Source of the DNA: Rhizobium ruizarguesonis
Lineage (GTDB): Bacteria; Pseudomonadota; Alphaproteobacteria; Rhizobiales; Rhizobiaceae
DNA length: 64,000 nucleotides
Direction of reading: 5' to 3'
NCBI RefSeq assembly: GCF_012349115.1
Contig: NZ_PQIG01000078.1
Location: forward strand, 62,001 to 126,000
The number at the start of each line of letters is the position of its first letter. Positions within the stretch are counted from its first letter, which is position 1. Both the position numbers and the translations under genes were made by a program. Shown piece by piece: positions 7,190 to 15,764 of this stretch. Under the pieces are notes generated by a model. That model searched no databases. It worked only from the letters and a program-made list of their open reading frames with translations, and had not been told where the DNA came from.

Positions 7190-8944
7190 TCACAGAGAAA
7201 GAATTGTTTTCAAAACCCGGCGTAGCTCCGCTTCCGGATCAGCCGTCACGGCGTCCGCGCGCCACGCGACATGATGGTCGGGCCGCACGAGCAACACGCC
7301 TGAATCCCGGATTTCGCGGGCCCGCGCCCAGTCACCGTTCAGATCCTGCCACGTCTGTCGCGGTCCGATCCGATGCGTGGCGATCGGCAGCCCTAGCTCC
7401 TTCGAAAGCGTCTTTGCCGCTGCAATCCAGCCGTCGCCCCCGATGCCCGTCAGCACCGTGAAAACGCCGTGGCCCGTCAGATCAAGGCTGGACACCTTTT
7501 TTCCATCGGCGCCGAAGAGCCAGGCGTGGGGAAGCCGCGCACCCGGCCAAGTCGTCGGCTGGAAGTGCAGCTCAGGGTCCCTCTCGAAAGCGGGTTCCGG
7601 TTGCCCCTCCTTCACCACGGCGTTCGAGGCGTAGCGGTGGTTCATCTCGACGCCGTGCGCGTCGAATTCGTAGACCTTGTTCGCGATCGCAGTCCGGATT
7701 GCCGCGCGCTGCGCTTCGGACTCTGCCGTGTCATTGCAGCGCGCGTCCATGTTCTGCTGCATCTTCACCGGATCAACCGAGTCAAGCAGGCCGAGCGCCT
7801 TGAAAATAGGGCCGAATTCTTCGATCGACTTGTTGGCGCGGGTGACGATTTGCTTGGCGACTGGCGCGCGCTCGGCCTGGTAGCTGTCGAGGAGCTCAGG
7901 ACCAGCTTGACCTTTCAGCACCATCGCAAGCTTCCATGAAAGATTGAACGCGTCCTGAATCGAGGTGTTGGAGCCCAGGCCGTTTGACGGCGGATGTCGA
8001 TGCGTTGCGTCGCCCATGCAGAAGACGCGGCCGTTCGATATCGTCGTCGCGTACATATTGTTGACGGTCCACGTCGAGACCGACTTTATCTTCGGCTCGA
8101 TGTCATCGACGCCCACGAGCTCGCGCACGACCTTCGTGGCGAAGGCGTCGTCGACCTGCGGTGCGGGCTGGTTGATATCGTATCCCCAGACGATCAGCCA
8201 CTCGTTCCACGGGCGAACCATGCGCACGAGACCCATGCCGATGCCCCCGACGTCGGCGCCTGGCTGCAATACCCAATAGAGCACGGAAGGGCGATGGGCG
8301 ACGTAGCGCGACAGGTCGGCCTCGAACAGGATGTTCATCGATCCGGCAACGCCCATCTTGCCTTCGAATCTCAGGCCAGCATGTTCGGCGACCTTGGAGT
8401 TCCCGCCATCCGCGCCGATCAGGAATTTGGAGTGAATGGTCAGCTCCCTGCCCGTCAATTTATCGACGCAGGTCGTCGTGACCCCATCGGCGTCTTGAAC
8501 ATGGCTTTTGTATTCGGTCGACATTCGCGGCTGCGCGCCGCGAGAACAGGCGGTCTTGAATAGCAACGGCTCCATGTATGTCTGAGGCAGGTCGTTCATC
8601 CGGCTCGGCGACGAGAGAAGATGTTCGGCGCGGGACAGTGGGTGGTTGCCCCAGCTTTTCATGCGGCCGATCTCCTCCCCGGTCAGCGAGGTGCAAAAGA
8701 CGTTCTCGCCCATCAGATCCTGCTCGGCGGCGAACATGTAAGCTTCGTCCTCGACGTCGCGGCCAAGATCGCGCAGCACCTCCATCGTGCGCTGGTTGGT
8801 GATATGCGCGCGCGGCGTGTTCGCCAGCCAGCGATAGCGGTTGATCACCAGCGGTTCGAGGCCGTGTGTCGCGAGCAACGCGGCTGCCGCCGAACCGGCC
8901 GGGCCTGTGCCAATGATCAATACGTCGGTTTTGATGTCAGCCAT
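7190..8944 (-). CDS. FAD-dependent aromatic monooxygenase (phenol/resorcinol hydroxylase type)
   Basis: A 584-residue flavoprotein hydroxylase of the PHBH/TfdB group. The N-terminal FAD motif is VLIIGTGPAGSAAAALLA (about residues 7-24), the NAD(P)H/FAD DG motif is FLIGADGGNSKV, and the second FAD motif is GRVFCMGDATHRHPPSNGLG. The C-terminal thioredoxin-like domain (about 450-584) is typical of phenol hydroxylases. Together with the dioxygenases and maleylacetate reductase it most likely makes hydroxyquinol from resorcinol or a similar phenol. The start at 8944 has a GGGAGGG ribosome site and overlaps the livM end by 8 bp, suggesting coupled translation. The precise phenol is not evident from sequence. 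Confidence 0.88.
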   Translation of the reverse strand: MADIKTDVLIIGTGPAGSAAAALLATHGLEPLVINRYRWLANTPRAHITNQRTMEVLRDLGRDVEDEAYMFAAEQDLMGENVFCTSLTGEEIGRMKSWGNHPLSRAEHLLSSPSRMNDLPQTYMEPLLFKTACSRGAQPRMSTEYKSHVQDADGVTTTCVDKLTGRELTIHSKFLIGADGGNSKVAEHAGLRFEGKMGVAGSMNILFEADLSRYVAHRPSVLYWVLQPGADVGGIGMGLVRMVRPWNEWLIVWGYDINQPAPQVDDAFATKVVRELVGVDDIEPKIKSVSTWTVNNMYATTISNGRVFCMGDATHRHPPSNGLGSNTSIQDAFNLSWKLAMVLKGQAGPELLDSYQAERAPVAKQIVTRANKSIEEFGPIFKALGLLDSVDPVKMQQNMDARCNDTAESEAQRAAIRTAIANKVYEFDAHGVEMNHRYASNAVVKEGQPEPAFERDPELHFQPTTWPGARLPHAWLFGADGKKVSSLDLTGHGVFTVLTGIGGDGWIAAAKTLSKELGLPIATHRIGPRQTWQDLNGDWARAREIRDSGVLLVRPDHHVAWRADAVTADPEAELRRVLKTILSL

Positions 8945-10043
8945 GTGGCCCTCCCATTTCATATTCTGAAGATCCGTCCTTTAGGCGACGGCGGACCGGA
9001 AAAAGTTCCCAACCAGTGCGGTCGGATATCAGTCCCCAGACGCCGCGAGGCGCAAAGAGCATTGTAACGATGGCCAGTGCGCCGAGCGCCAGAAGATACC
9101 AGGAACCGAAGCTCGAAAACGCGTTCTGCAATACGAAGAAGACAAGCACACCCAGGATCGGACCCTCAATTGTGCCGATACCGCCGATGACGACGATGAA
9201 GATGACGTAGGCCGTCCAGTCGGTGAGCGAGAAGGCCGCGTCGGGCGATATCCGAGCCTTCTGCAGATAGATGAGCGCGCCGACCACTCCCGTGATGAAG
9301 GCCGTCAGGAGATAGATCAGTGTCTTCAGCCACTGTGCGTCGACGCCAAGGGCACGTGCCGCCGTCTCGTTGTCGCGGACGGCCGCAAGCCCCAGCCCAT
9401 GCTTGCTGCAAAGCAGTTTGTAGACGAAGATGATCGTCGCCGACGCCAGCACGAGCGCCATCCAGTAGGCCAATGCATCAGCGGCGACGGACGAGCGCAT
9501 GCCGAACCAGTCGCTGAGTGCGGCGGCGCCCAGCATGTCCCGCGTCGCATCTCGCGGCATGGACGTCCCTGTTCCGCCCCCAAGGGTCTTCCATTGCGCA
9601 ACGAGCAGCCGCCCGACTTCGGCAATCACCCAGGTACCGATCGCAAAGTACGGCCCATAGAGGCGGAAGGCGAAGAAGGCTGTCGGCACCGCGACAGCGG
9701 CTGCGATGAGGCCGGCAAGCAGGACCGCCAGAACTGGATCCATTCCAGTCAGGATAACCAAGCCGAATAAGGCGTAGGCGCCACATCCGACGAAAAGTTG
9801 CTGCCCGACCGAGATGAGGCCGGCATAACCAGCGAGAAGATTCCAGCTTTGGGCCAGCGTTAGCATGGTCAGGATGAAAAAGAGGTCCTGTATGACGCCA
9901 CGCGAGACGACGAACGGAGCGAAGATCATGAGGGCCGCCGCCAGGAAGAGGAACATTGTGAAGATTCGGGAGACAGTCGTCCTCGTCTCGATGCGCCAGC
10001 GAGCCGTTCGTTCATTGGTCATGGCTTGAAAACCCGTGGTCAT
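8937..10043 (-). CDS. Branched-chain-type ABC transporter permease (LivM family)
   Basis: A 368-residue inner-membrane permease with about ten hydrophobic segments and the LivM signature NLLAGYAGLISVGQQLFVG near residue 70. The loop with RDNETAARALGVDAQ is the usual ATPase-contact (EAA-like) region. The start at 10043 has GAGG six bases upstream; longer in-frame versions would run into livH. It belongs to the HAAT transporter embedded in the aromatic operon, so its cargo is probably an aromatic acid or phenol rather than an amino acid. The C-terminus extends about 30 charged residues past the last helix. Confidence 0.9.
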   Translation of the reverse strand: MTTGFQAMTNERTARWRIETRTTVSRIFTMFLFLAAALMIFAPFVVSRGVIQDLFFILTMLTLAQSWNLLAGYAGLISVGQQLFVGCGAYALFGLVILTGMDPVLAVLLAGLIAAAVAVPTAFFAFRLYGPYFAIGTWVIAEVGRLLVAQWKTLGGGTGTSMPRDATRDMLGAAALSDWFGMRSSVAADALAYWMALVLASATIIFVYKLLCSKHGLGLAAVRDNETAARALGVDAQWLKTLIYLLTAFITGVVGALIYLQKARISPDAAFSLTDWTAYVIFIVVIGGIGTIEGPILGVLVFFVLQNAFSSFGSWYLLALGALAIVTMLFAPRGVWGLISDRTGWELFPVRRRLKDGSSEYEMGGPHG

Positions 10044-10051
10044 GGCGCGCC

Positions 10052-10915
10052 TCAGTCGACGGCCCGCGGAAAAAGACCGCGCGGACGAAAAAGCAGCACG
10101 AGAAGAAAGGCGACGTGCCCGGCAAGAATTTGCCATTCGGGATTGACCGCAGCGCCGATCGTCTGCGCAAGGCCCAAGATCACACCTCCCGCGAGCGTGC
10201 CCCAAAGCGAGCCGAGGCCGCCGATGATCACTGCTTCGAAGGCATAGATCAATCGGGCGGGTCCGGCGGTCGGATCGAAGTTCGCTCTCATGCCGAGGTA
10301 GAGCGCAGCAACGGTCACGATCATCATCGCCAGTCCGGTAGCGACAGCGAAGATCGAATTTGGCCGAATGCCCATCAGGCTTGCGGTCACCACGTCGTCG
10401 GACGTGGCCCGAAATGCCCGGCCAAGAGCGGTCCGGTAGATGAGCTGATTCAGGGCCAAGATAATGAGCACGGCCGAGGCGAAGGTCAGCAACGGCATCA
10501 GTCCGGCGTTGACACTTCCGAGCTGCACCGAGGCCGTTTCAAGCGAGCCCGCCGAAACTCGCCTGCTGTCGGCCGTGAACGCTTCCAAAAGACCATTCTG
10601 GATCACGATCGAAAGGCCGAACGTCACCAGCAGCGGTGGCAGGACGTCTTTGCCGAGCGTGCGATTGAGAAGATAATATTGGAGCACCCAGCCTAGCCCG
10701 AACATCAATGGCGCCGCTATCAATGCCGCGACAAACGGATTGAGCCCAAAAGATGACACGATGAGCATTATCAGGAACGCGGCAAGGACGATCAGGTCGC
10801 CGTGGGCCAGATTGACGAGCCGCATGATGCCGAAGACAAGGCTCAAGCCAGCCGCGAATAGGGCATATAGTCCGCCGAGCAGTATTCCCTGGAGAAGCGT
10901 ATCAAGCCAGTTCAT
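10052..10915 (-). CDS. Branched-chain-type ABC transporter permease (LivH family)
   Basis: A 287-residue membrane protein with eight or nine hydrophobic helices and typical LivH text at the N-terminus (LLGGLYALFAAGLSLVFGIMRLVNLAHGD). The RAFRATSDDVVTASLMGI loop should contact the ATPases. The start at 10915 (MNWLD) overlaps the upstream livF gene by 14 bp. The partner permease follows after 8 bp. It forms the translocation pore of the uptake system in the hydroxyquinol operon. Confidence 0.9.
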   Translation of the reverse strand: MNWLDTLLQGILLGGLYALFAAGLSLVFGIMRLVNLAHGDLIVLAAFLIMLIVSSFGLNPFVAALIAAPLMFGLGWVLQYYLLNRTLGKDVLPPLLVTFGLSIVIQNGLLEAFTADSRRVSAGSLETASVQLGSVNAGLMPLLTFASAVLIILALNQLIYRTALGRAFRATSDDVVTASLMGIRPNSIFAVATGLAMMIVTVAALYLGMRANFDPTAGPARLIYAFEAVIIGGLGSLWGTLAGGVILGLAQTIGAAVNPEWQILAGHVAFLLVLLFRPRGLFPRAVD

Positions 10916-11627
10916 GGGTCCCCGCTCCAAAATAGGCTGCATGGATGTCCGCACGATCGAGTTCGGAGGGACGGCCGGTCAGGGTGATGCGGCCTTCCAT
11001 CATGCAATAAATCCGGTCGGCGACCTTTAGAGCCTGCACGATGTCCTGTTCGACGATGATGATCGCGGCGCCCGATGCCTTGATCTTCGCGAAGGCGGCG
11101 TAGATATCCTTGATCACCACCGGCGCCAGACCGAGGCTGAGTTCGTCGCAGAGCAGGACGTCTGGGTTCGACATGAGGGCCCGACCGATCGCGACCATCT
11201 GCTGCTGGCCGCCAGAGAGGGCCGTTGCAGGATTGCGTCGCCGCTCTTTCAGAATGGGGAAAAGCGCGTAGATGCTTTCCAGGGTCCACGGTCCGGCCAC
11301 CACCTGGCGGCCGTAGCTGCCGATCAGCAGGTTCTCCTCTACGGTCAATGACGGAAACAGCCTGCGGCCCTCCGGCACCAGCGCGATCCCGCGGCGCACC
11401 ACATCCGGTGCTCCCAGCGCACCGATCGGCTCGCCGCGATGGAGGACCATCTCCGCGCTGTTGGCAATCACACCGGCGAGGGAGCGCATCAAGGTCGATT
11501 TGCCAGCGCCGTTGGCGCCGATCACGGCGATGGTCTCGCCGACCTCGAGCCGGATATCGACCCCGAAGACGGCCTGGAAGTCGCCGTAGCAGGCCGTAAG
11601 ACCTCGTGTTTCGACAAGGCTTGCCAT
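10902..11627 (-). CDS. Branched-chain-type ABC transporter ATPase (LivF family)
   Basis: A 241-residue ATPase. Walker A is GANGAGKST, the signature is LSGGQQQM and Walker B is PDVLLCDELSLGLAP, with the switch histidine replaced by Gln (IIIVEQDI), as is normal for LivF. The VPEGRRLFPSLTVEENL text is diagnostic. The ATG at 11627 shares its A with the TGA of livG (TGATG), indicating translational coupling. A much longer upstream frame is an artefact of reading through livG. Confidence 0.92.
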   Translation of the reverse strand: MASLVETRGLTACYGDFQAVFGVDIRLEVGETIAVIGANGAGKSTLMRSLAGVIANSAEMVLHRGEPIGALGAPDVVRRGIALVPEGRRLFPSLTVEENLLIGSYGRQVVAGPWTLESIYALFPILKERRRNPATALSGGQQQMVAIGRALMSNPDVLLCDELSLGLAPVVIKDIYAAFAKIKASGAAIIIVEQDIVQALKVADRIYCMMEGRITLTGRPSELDRADIHAAYFGAGTHELA

Positions 11628-12346
11628 CAGACCTCCATCCCGAGATAGATTTCGCGGACGTCGCTCGACGCCATGATCGCATCGGCTGCGCCGATGCCGA
11701 TCACGCGACCGAAGTTCAAGACCAGCAATCGCTCGGCGACGGCGGTCAGGGCGTGCAGCACATGCTCGATCCAGATGATCGCGACGCCGCGCTGGTGGAC
11801 GCGTTTGATCGTCGCCACCAACTGCCGACACTCTCCCTCCGTCAGTCCTCCAGCGATTTCGTCGAGAAGCAGAAGCTTGGGTTGCGTGGCGAGCGCGCGC
11901 GCAAGCTCCAATCGTTTGCGTTCAAGAAGGGAAAGGGAGCCTGCGGGGACATTCGCCTTTGCGATTAGGCCTGTCTCCACCAGGATGTCGGCACAGAGAT
12001 CGACGACATGGGCTTCCGCCTGGCGCGTTCCGAAAGCGCCTGCGACCAATAGATTTTCATAGGCGGTCAGGCGCTCGAAAGGCTGCGGTATCTGAAAGGT
12101 GCGTCCCATGCCCGCAAGGCAGCGCTGCATCGGGGGCGTATGGGTCACATCGCGGCCGTCGAATTGGATTGAACCACCGGCCACCTTGAGGTTGCCGTTG
12201 ATGAGATTGAAGAGTGTCGATTTTCCAGCACCGTTCGGTCCGATGACGCCGAGCGCCTCTCCCGGCTCCACCGAAAAGGAAACCCCTTCGGCGACGATAA
12301 GCGCGCCGAAGGACTTCGATACACTTTTAAGTTCGAGAATGGGCAT
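11627..12346 (-). CDS. Branched-chain-type ABC transporter ATPase (LivG family)
   Basis: A 239-residue ATPase with Walker A GPNGAGKST, signature LSLLERKRLELARAL (the variant typical of LivG) and Walker B PKLLLLDEIAGGL. GRTFQIPQPFERLTAYENLLV is a LivG hallmark. It pairs with LivF to power the transporter. It starts 54 bp after the end of the binding-protein gene. The atypical signature without GGQ is normal for this family and not a defect. Confidence 0.92.
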   Translation of the reverse strand: MPILELKSVSKSFGALIVAEGVSFSVEPGEALGVIGPNGAGKSTLFNLINGNLKVAGGSIQFDGRDVTHTPPMQRCLAGMGRTFQIPQPFERLTAYENLLVAGAFGTRQAEAHVVDLCADILVETGLIAKANVPAGSLSLLERKRLELARALATQPKLLLLDEIAGGLTEGECRQLVATIKRVHQRGVAIIWIEHVLHALTAVAERLLVLNFGRVIGIGAADAIMASSDVREIYLGMEV

Positions 12347-12400
12347 CGGTCCTCCTCCGATCAGTTCCGCCCGGCTCGGGCGCCGGGCAGAGCTTTAGCC

Positions 12401-13693
12401 TTAGGCCAAAACTTCGAGCTTACCGCCCAGCGGCACATTGGGCGCCAGCCCGTTTTCGACGACGACGAGATCGTAGCCGCCGCCCGACTTCAGGCGCCAC
12501 TGGCCGCCGACGAGAGGCGTCTTGGCAACATTCTTCTGCGCAAATGGCGGAAGCTTCTCGTTGCCCCACGCGATCGGCCCGACAAGTGTATCGAGCTTGG
12601 TCTCCCCTATGGCCTTGGCAACAGCGTCGCCGTCGCCAACCCCTCCCGCTCGCTTCATCACGTCGACGGCGATCTCGAACAACGCGTGGGCGAAGCCGAT
12701 AGGTTGTGTCCATGGGCGGCCGGTCGACTTGGTGAATGCGTTGGCGACGGTGACTGCCGTCTCGCCTGTCAGTGACGATGTGAAGGGATGGCTGGGCGTC
12801 CACCAGACTTCCGTGGACAGGTTATGACCGGCATCGCCCAACGCTTCGACCGTCTGCGGAAAGAGCAGCGCCTTGCCGATCGAGGCGATTTTCGGTTTCA
12901 ATCCCTGCTGTTTCGCCTGGTTCCAGAAGGTGGTGAGATCCGGCGGGATCATCACGCCGGTAAGGATGTCGGTACCCGCCTGCTTGAAGGCGTTGATCTG
13001 CGCGGAGAAGTCGTCCGTCAGGTTCTGGTAGCGGCCGGTGTCAGTCAGTCCGTAACCCAGTTTTTCCAGGACTGGCGGAAACCCCACCACCTTATCGCCC
13101 CACGCGTTGCCGTCGCCGTCGTTGGGGAAGAGCCCGCCGACCTTCTTATTGGTGTCGATCTGACCCCACATGCCCGTGAAGACGGCAATGATATCCTCAA
13201 GCCCCCAGAAGAAGTGGTAGGCATAGTCAAATGGCTTCCATGATGAGGGATCGCCGGGATTGCCCTGCTGGCCGATGAACCACGGCTGCCAAGGAGCCAC
13301 CGTGGAAATGCAAGGCATTTGCTCGCCTTCGCAGGTCGTCGAAACCGGGTTGGTCGTTTCCGGCGTGGAAGAAACCAGCATCAGATTGACCTGGTCGTCG
13401 ACGATAAGCTCCTTTGCGACCTCGGCCGCGCGGTTAGGATTGGACTGGCTATCCTTGACCACAACCTCATAGGTCAGGCCGAGCTTCTTTGTCGTCGCCA
13501 GGAACGAATCGATGACGAATTTGTCGGCCTCGCCAAAGGCGGCAAGCGGGCCGGTTTGCGGGCTGACGTAGCCAAGCTTGATGGCCGCGTTCTGGGCGAT
13601 CGCCGGAGCGGCAAGGCTGGACGTCGCTATGATGGCCCCGCCGGTCGCCGTTGTTTTCAGAAAATCGCGTCTCGTGAACATGCTTCCTCCCAT
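12401..13693 (-). CDS. Periplasmic binding protein of a Liv-type ABC transporter
   Basis: A 430-residue binding protein of the Leu/Ile/Val (type I) family. The N-terminus has a twin-arginine-like signal (FTRRDFLKTT, then a hydrophobic GGAIIATSSLAAPAIA), so export may use Tat. The mature part begins AAIKLGYVSPQTGPLAAFGE, typical of the family. Two ATGs fit (13693 and 13681); both have GGAGG-type sites, and the first is used here. Position between maleylacetate reductase and the ATPases suggests it binds the aromatic substrate of the operon. Ligand not predictable by eye. Confidence 0.88.
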   Translation of the reverse strand: MGGSMFTRRDFLKTTATGGAIIATSSLAAPAIAQNAAIKLGYVSPQTGPLAAFGEADKFVIDSFLATTKKLGLTYEVVVKDSQSNPNRAAEVAKELIVDDQVNLMLVSSTPETTNPVSTTCEGEQMPCISTVAPWQPWFIGQQGNPGDPSSWKPFDYAYHFFWGLEDIIAVFTGMWGQIDTNKKVGGLFPNDGDGNAWGDKVVGFPPVLEKLGYGLTDTGRYQNLTDDFSAQINAFKQAGTDILTGVMIPPDLTTFWNQAKQQGLKPKIASIGKALLFPQTVEALGDAGHNLSTEVWWTPSHPFTSSLTGETAVTVANAFTKSTGRPWTQPIGFAHALFEIAVDVMKRAGGVGDGDAVAKAIGETKLDTLVGPIAWGNEKLPPFAQKNVAKTPLVGGQWRLKSGGGYDLVVVENGLAPNVPLGGKLEVLA

Positions 13694-13737
13694 TGTCCCT
13701 CTCCTCCCAAAGAGCGCGCCGTCCGGCGTGCCAAGTT

Positions 13738-14799
13738 TCAGTCTTCCGGACGTCGTCCCTCCCAGGCGTCCTGAAGAAGCTTCCTGATCGATTGACGGTC
13801 TATCGGCCGAGGGTTCCAGTACGGATTTTCGACAGCGATCGACGCGGCGCGGTCTAGATCGGCCTCCGTCATTCCGAAATCCTTGAGTGACATCGGCGCA
13901 CCGATCTGCTTGGAAAAATCCCAAAGACCGCCACCGATCGAGCCGCCGAATATCGCCGCGGCCTGGGAAAGCTCTGCAGCTGCCGCCGCTGCATTGAAAG
14001 CCGCGGTATGCGGCAGCATGACAGCATGTGTTTCTGCATGCGGCGTATCGAAAGAACCGCCAAGCGTGTGGCAGATCTTGTGATGCAGCGCCATCCCGAC
14101 GGCACCAAGGACCGTGCCGCAAAGCCAGGCGCCGTAGAGCGCGTCGCTGCGGGCGTCCGTGTCGTTCGGTGACGTCACGATCTTCGGCAGGCTCAGTTTG
14201 AACGCCCGCAGGCCTTCAAGCGCCATGAGCGTCGAGATCGGATTGCGATCGCGGGCATAAAGACCTTCCAATGCATGGGCCATTGCGTTCAGCCCGCTTG
14301 TCGCGCTCATCGCGACAGGCAACCCCAGGGTAAGAGACGGATCGTAGATCACGATCTCCGGCAAGATCTTCGCGTCGCGCACCGTCGTCTTCCGACCGCC
14401 TTCGGTTTGGCCAAGAATTGGCGTCACCTCCGACCCGGCATAGGTCGTCGGCACGACGATCTGAAAGATGTCGTTGCGATAGGCGATCGCCTTGCCAAGC
14501 CCGGTGGTCGATCCCCCACCGAGCGAGACGACGCAGTCGGCAGCCGTATCGAGCACCACCTTCATGGCAGCCTCGGTCACCTCCACGGGCGTGTGCATGA
14601 CCGCCCCCGAGAAGACGCCGCAGGCCTGTTCGCCAATCTTATTGGCCAGCTCTTCCGCGTCCGCCTTCTGGTGCGGGGTCGAGAGCACAAGCGCGCGCTT
14701 GCGCCCAGCCTTTGCGATCCATGCACCGACACTGCCAATGCTGTCGTTGCCGAAAACGATCTGGGCGGGACTGCCTGCGTAGCAGAACGGCCGCGTCAT
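13738..14799 (-). CDS. Maleylacetate reductase (iron-containing alcohol dehydrogenase family)
   Basis: A 353-residue group III alcohol-dehydrogenase-like enzyme that reduces maleylacetate to 3-oxoadipate with NAD(P)H. Recognisable elements are VSLGGGSTTGLGKAIAY (dinucleotide loop near residue 95), PTTYAGSEVTPILGQTEGG and the metal-site region HKICHTLGGSFDTPHAETHAVMLPH. It overlaps the upstream dioxygenase gene by the ATGA tetranucleotide (14796-14799). This places it in the lower hydroxyquinol pathway immediately after ring cleavage. Confidence 0.92.
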   Translation of the reverse strand: MTRPFCYAGSPAQIVFGNDSIGSVGAWIAKAGRKRALVLSTPHQKADAEELANKIGEQACGVFSGAVMHTPVEVTEAAMKVVLDTAADCVVSLGGGSTTGLGKAIAYRNDIFQIVVPTTYAGSEVTPILGQTEGGRKTTVRDAKILPEIVIYDPSLTLGLPVAMSATSGLNAMAHALEGLYARDRNPISTLMALEGLRAFKLSLPKIVTSPNDTDARSDALYGAWLCGTVLGAVGMALHHKICHTLGGSFDTPHAETHAVMLPHTAAFNAAAAAAELSQAAAIFGGSIGGGLWDFSKQIGAPMSLKDFGMTEADLDRAASIAVENPYWNPRPIDRQSIRKLLQDAWEGRRPED

Positions 14800-15674
14800 C
14801 CCTGCCTCCCCGGTCTTGCGCGAACCATCACAAAGGTCAGGTCGACCGACCTGCCCCGCCGACCGTCGACCTGTGCATGTTCGAACCGCGCAACGAGGTC
14901 CGGTCGGACACCGAAAAGGGCATCCTCCGCAAGACGCGGATCACTTGAATCGTAGATGTGCGTCGTAATCGTTTCGAACCCTTTCGCTCTGACAACGAAC
15001 TGAAGATGAGCCGGACGATGCAGCGGATAGCCAGCACCCTTCAGCAGACGGCCAACGGGCCCGTCGTCCGGCACGCCGTAGCCGGCGGGCATCACCGAGC
15101 GATACATGACGCAGCCTTTCGTGTCGGTCCTGAACAGTCCGCGTAGATTGTGCTCTGGTTGGAGATCCGGTTGCTGGTTTTCGTAGAAGCCCTCGGCGTT
15201 GGCCTGCCACGTCACAACCTCGGCACCCCCGATGGGAAGCCCGTCGAGATCCTGCACGCGCACGGAGACGCGTAGGGGCTCCCCCTTTCCATCGACCGAG
15301 ATTGAGGCTCCGGATGAACGCTCAGGGGCGTCGTCCCGATAGAAGGGCCCGCGGATTGTATTCGGCGTCGCGCCCTTCTGTCGACGTGAGTTGATTTCTT
15401 CCACCAGCGCGGAAGCGCCGATGAGGTCCGAAAGCAGCACCCATTCCTGACGGCGCTCGTCAGAGGCGTGCCCGACTTCCGTCAGAAACTGGATGACCTT
15501 GCGCCACTCGTCCGGGCTCGGGCGGAACTCCTTGATGAGGTCATGAACATGCGTCACGGCCGCAGCGATCAGGTGGGCCAATTTGCCGTTCCGGTTCGCG
15601 CTGAAGCGTTCGGCAAAGGCTTCGGATGATGTGGCCTCGTCGAATGTGAGCGCCCTGGCACTCCCTGTCATCAT
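14796..15674 (-). CDS. Intradiol dioxygenase paralogue with an altered iron-ligand motif
   Basis: A 292-residue paralogue of the protein at 6303-7181, with the same length and layout. Three iron ligands are present at matching spacing: Tyr164 (NAEGFYE), Tyr199 (AGYGVPDDGP) and His223 (RPAHLQF). The fourth, His at 225, is Gln (codon CAG at 15002-15000). This position is His in characterised catechol and hydroxyquinol 1,2-dioxygenases. The enzyme may be inactive, regulatory, or use Gln as ligand. It is first in the operon, has a GGGAGGAG ribosome site, and faces the divergent LysR gene. Confidence 0.85.
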   Translation of the reverse strand: MMTGSARALTFDEATSSEAFAERFSANRNGKLAHLIAAAVTHVHDLIKEFRPSPDEWRKVIQFLTEVGHASDERRQEWVLLSDLIGASALVEEINSRRQKGATPNTIRGPFYRDDAPERSSGASISVDGKGEPLRVSVRVQDLDGLPIGGAEVVTWQANAEGFYENQQPDLQPEHNLRGLFRTDTKGCVMYRSVMPAGYGVPDDGPVGRLLKGAGYPLHRPAHLQFVVRAKGFETITTHIYDSSDPRLAEDALFGVRPDLVARFEHAQVDGRRGRSVDLTFVMVRARPGRQG

Positions 15675-15725
15675 CGTCTCCTCCCGATCGACATATGAGA
15701 AGCCTAGCACGATGGAAGTCGAGCG

Positions 15726-15764
15726 TTGATGATTTTGCAGAGGATCAGTATAACAGATTGTTAT
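15726..15764 (+). promoter_or_regulatory. Strong promoter giving a predicted leaderless LysR mRNA, with overlapping palindrome
   Basis: TTGATG (15726-15731) and TATAAC (15749-15754) are spaced by exactly 17 bp. The transcript would start 6-9 bases later, at or next to the ATG at 15763, and no ribosome site is present. The interrupted palindrome ATAACA-GAT-TGTTAT (15750-15764) overlaps the -10 box and the start codon and fits a LysR-type autoregulatory site. Confidence 0.55.
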
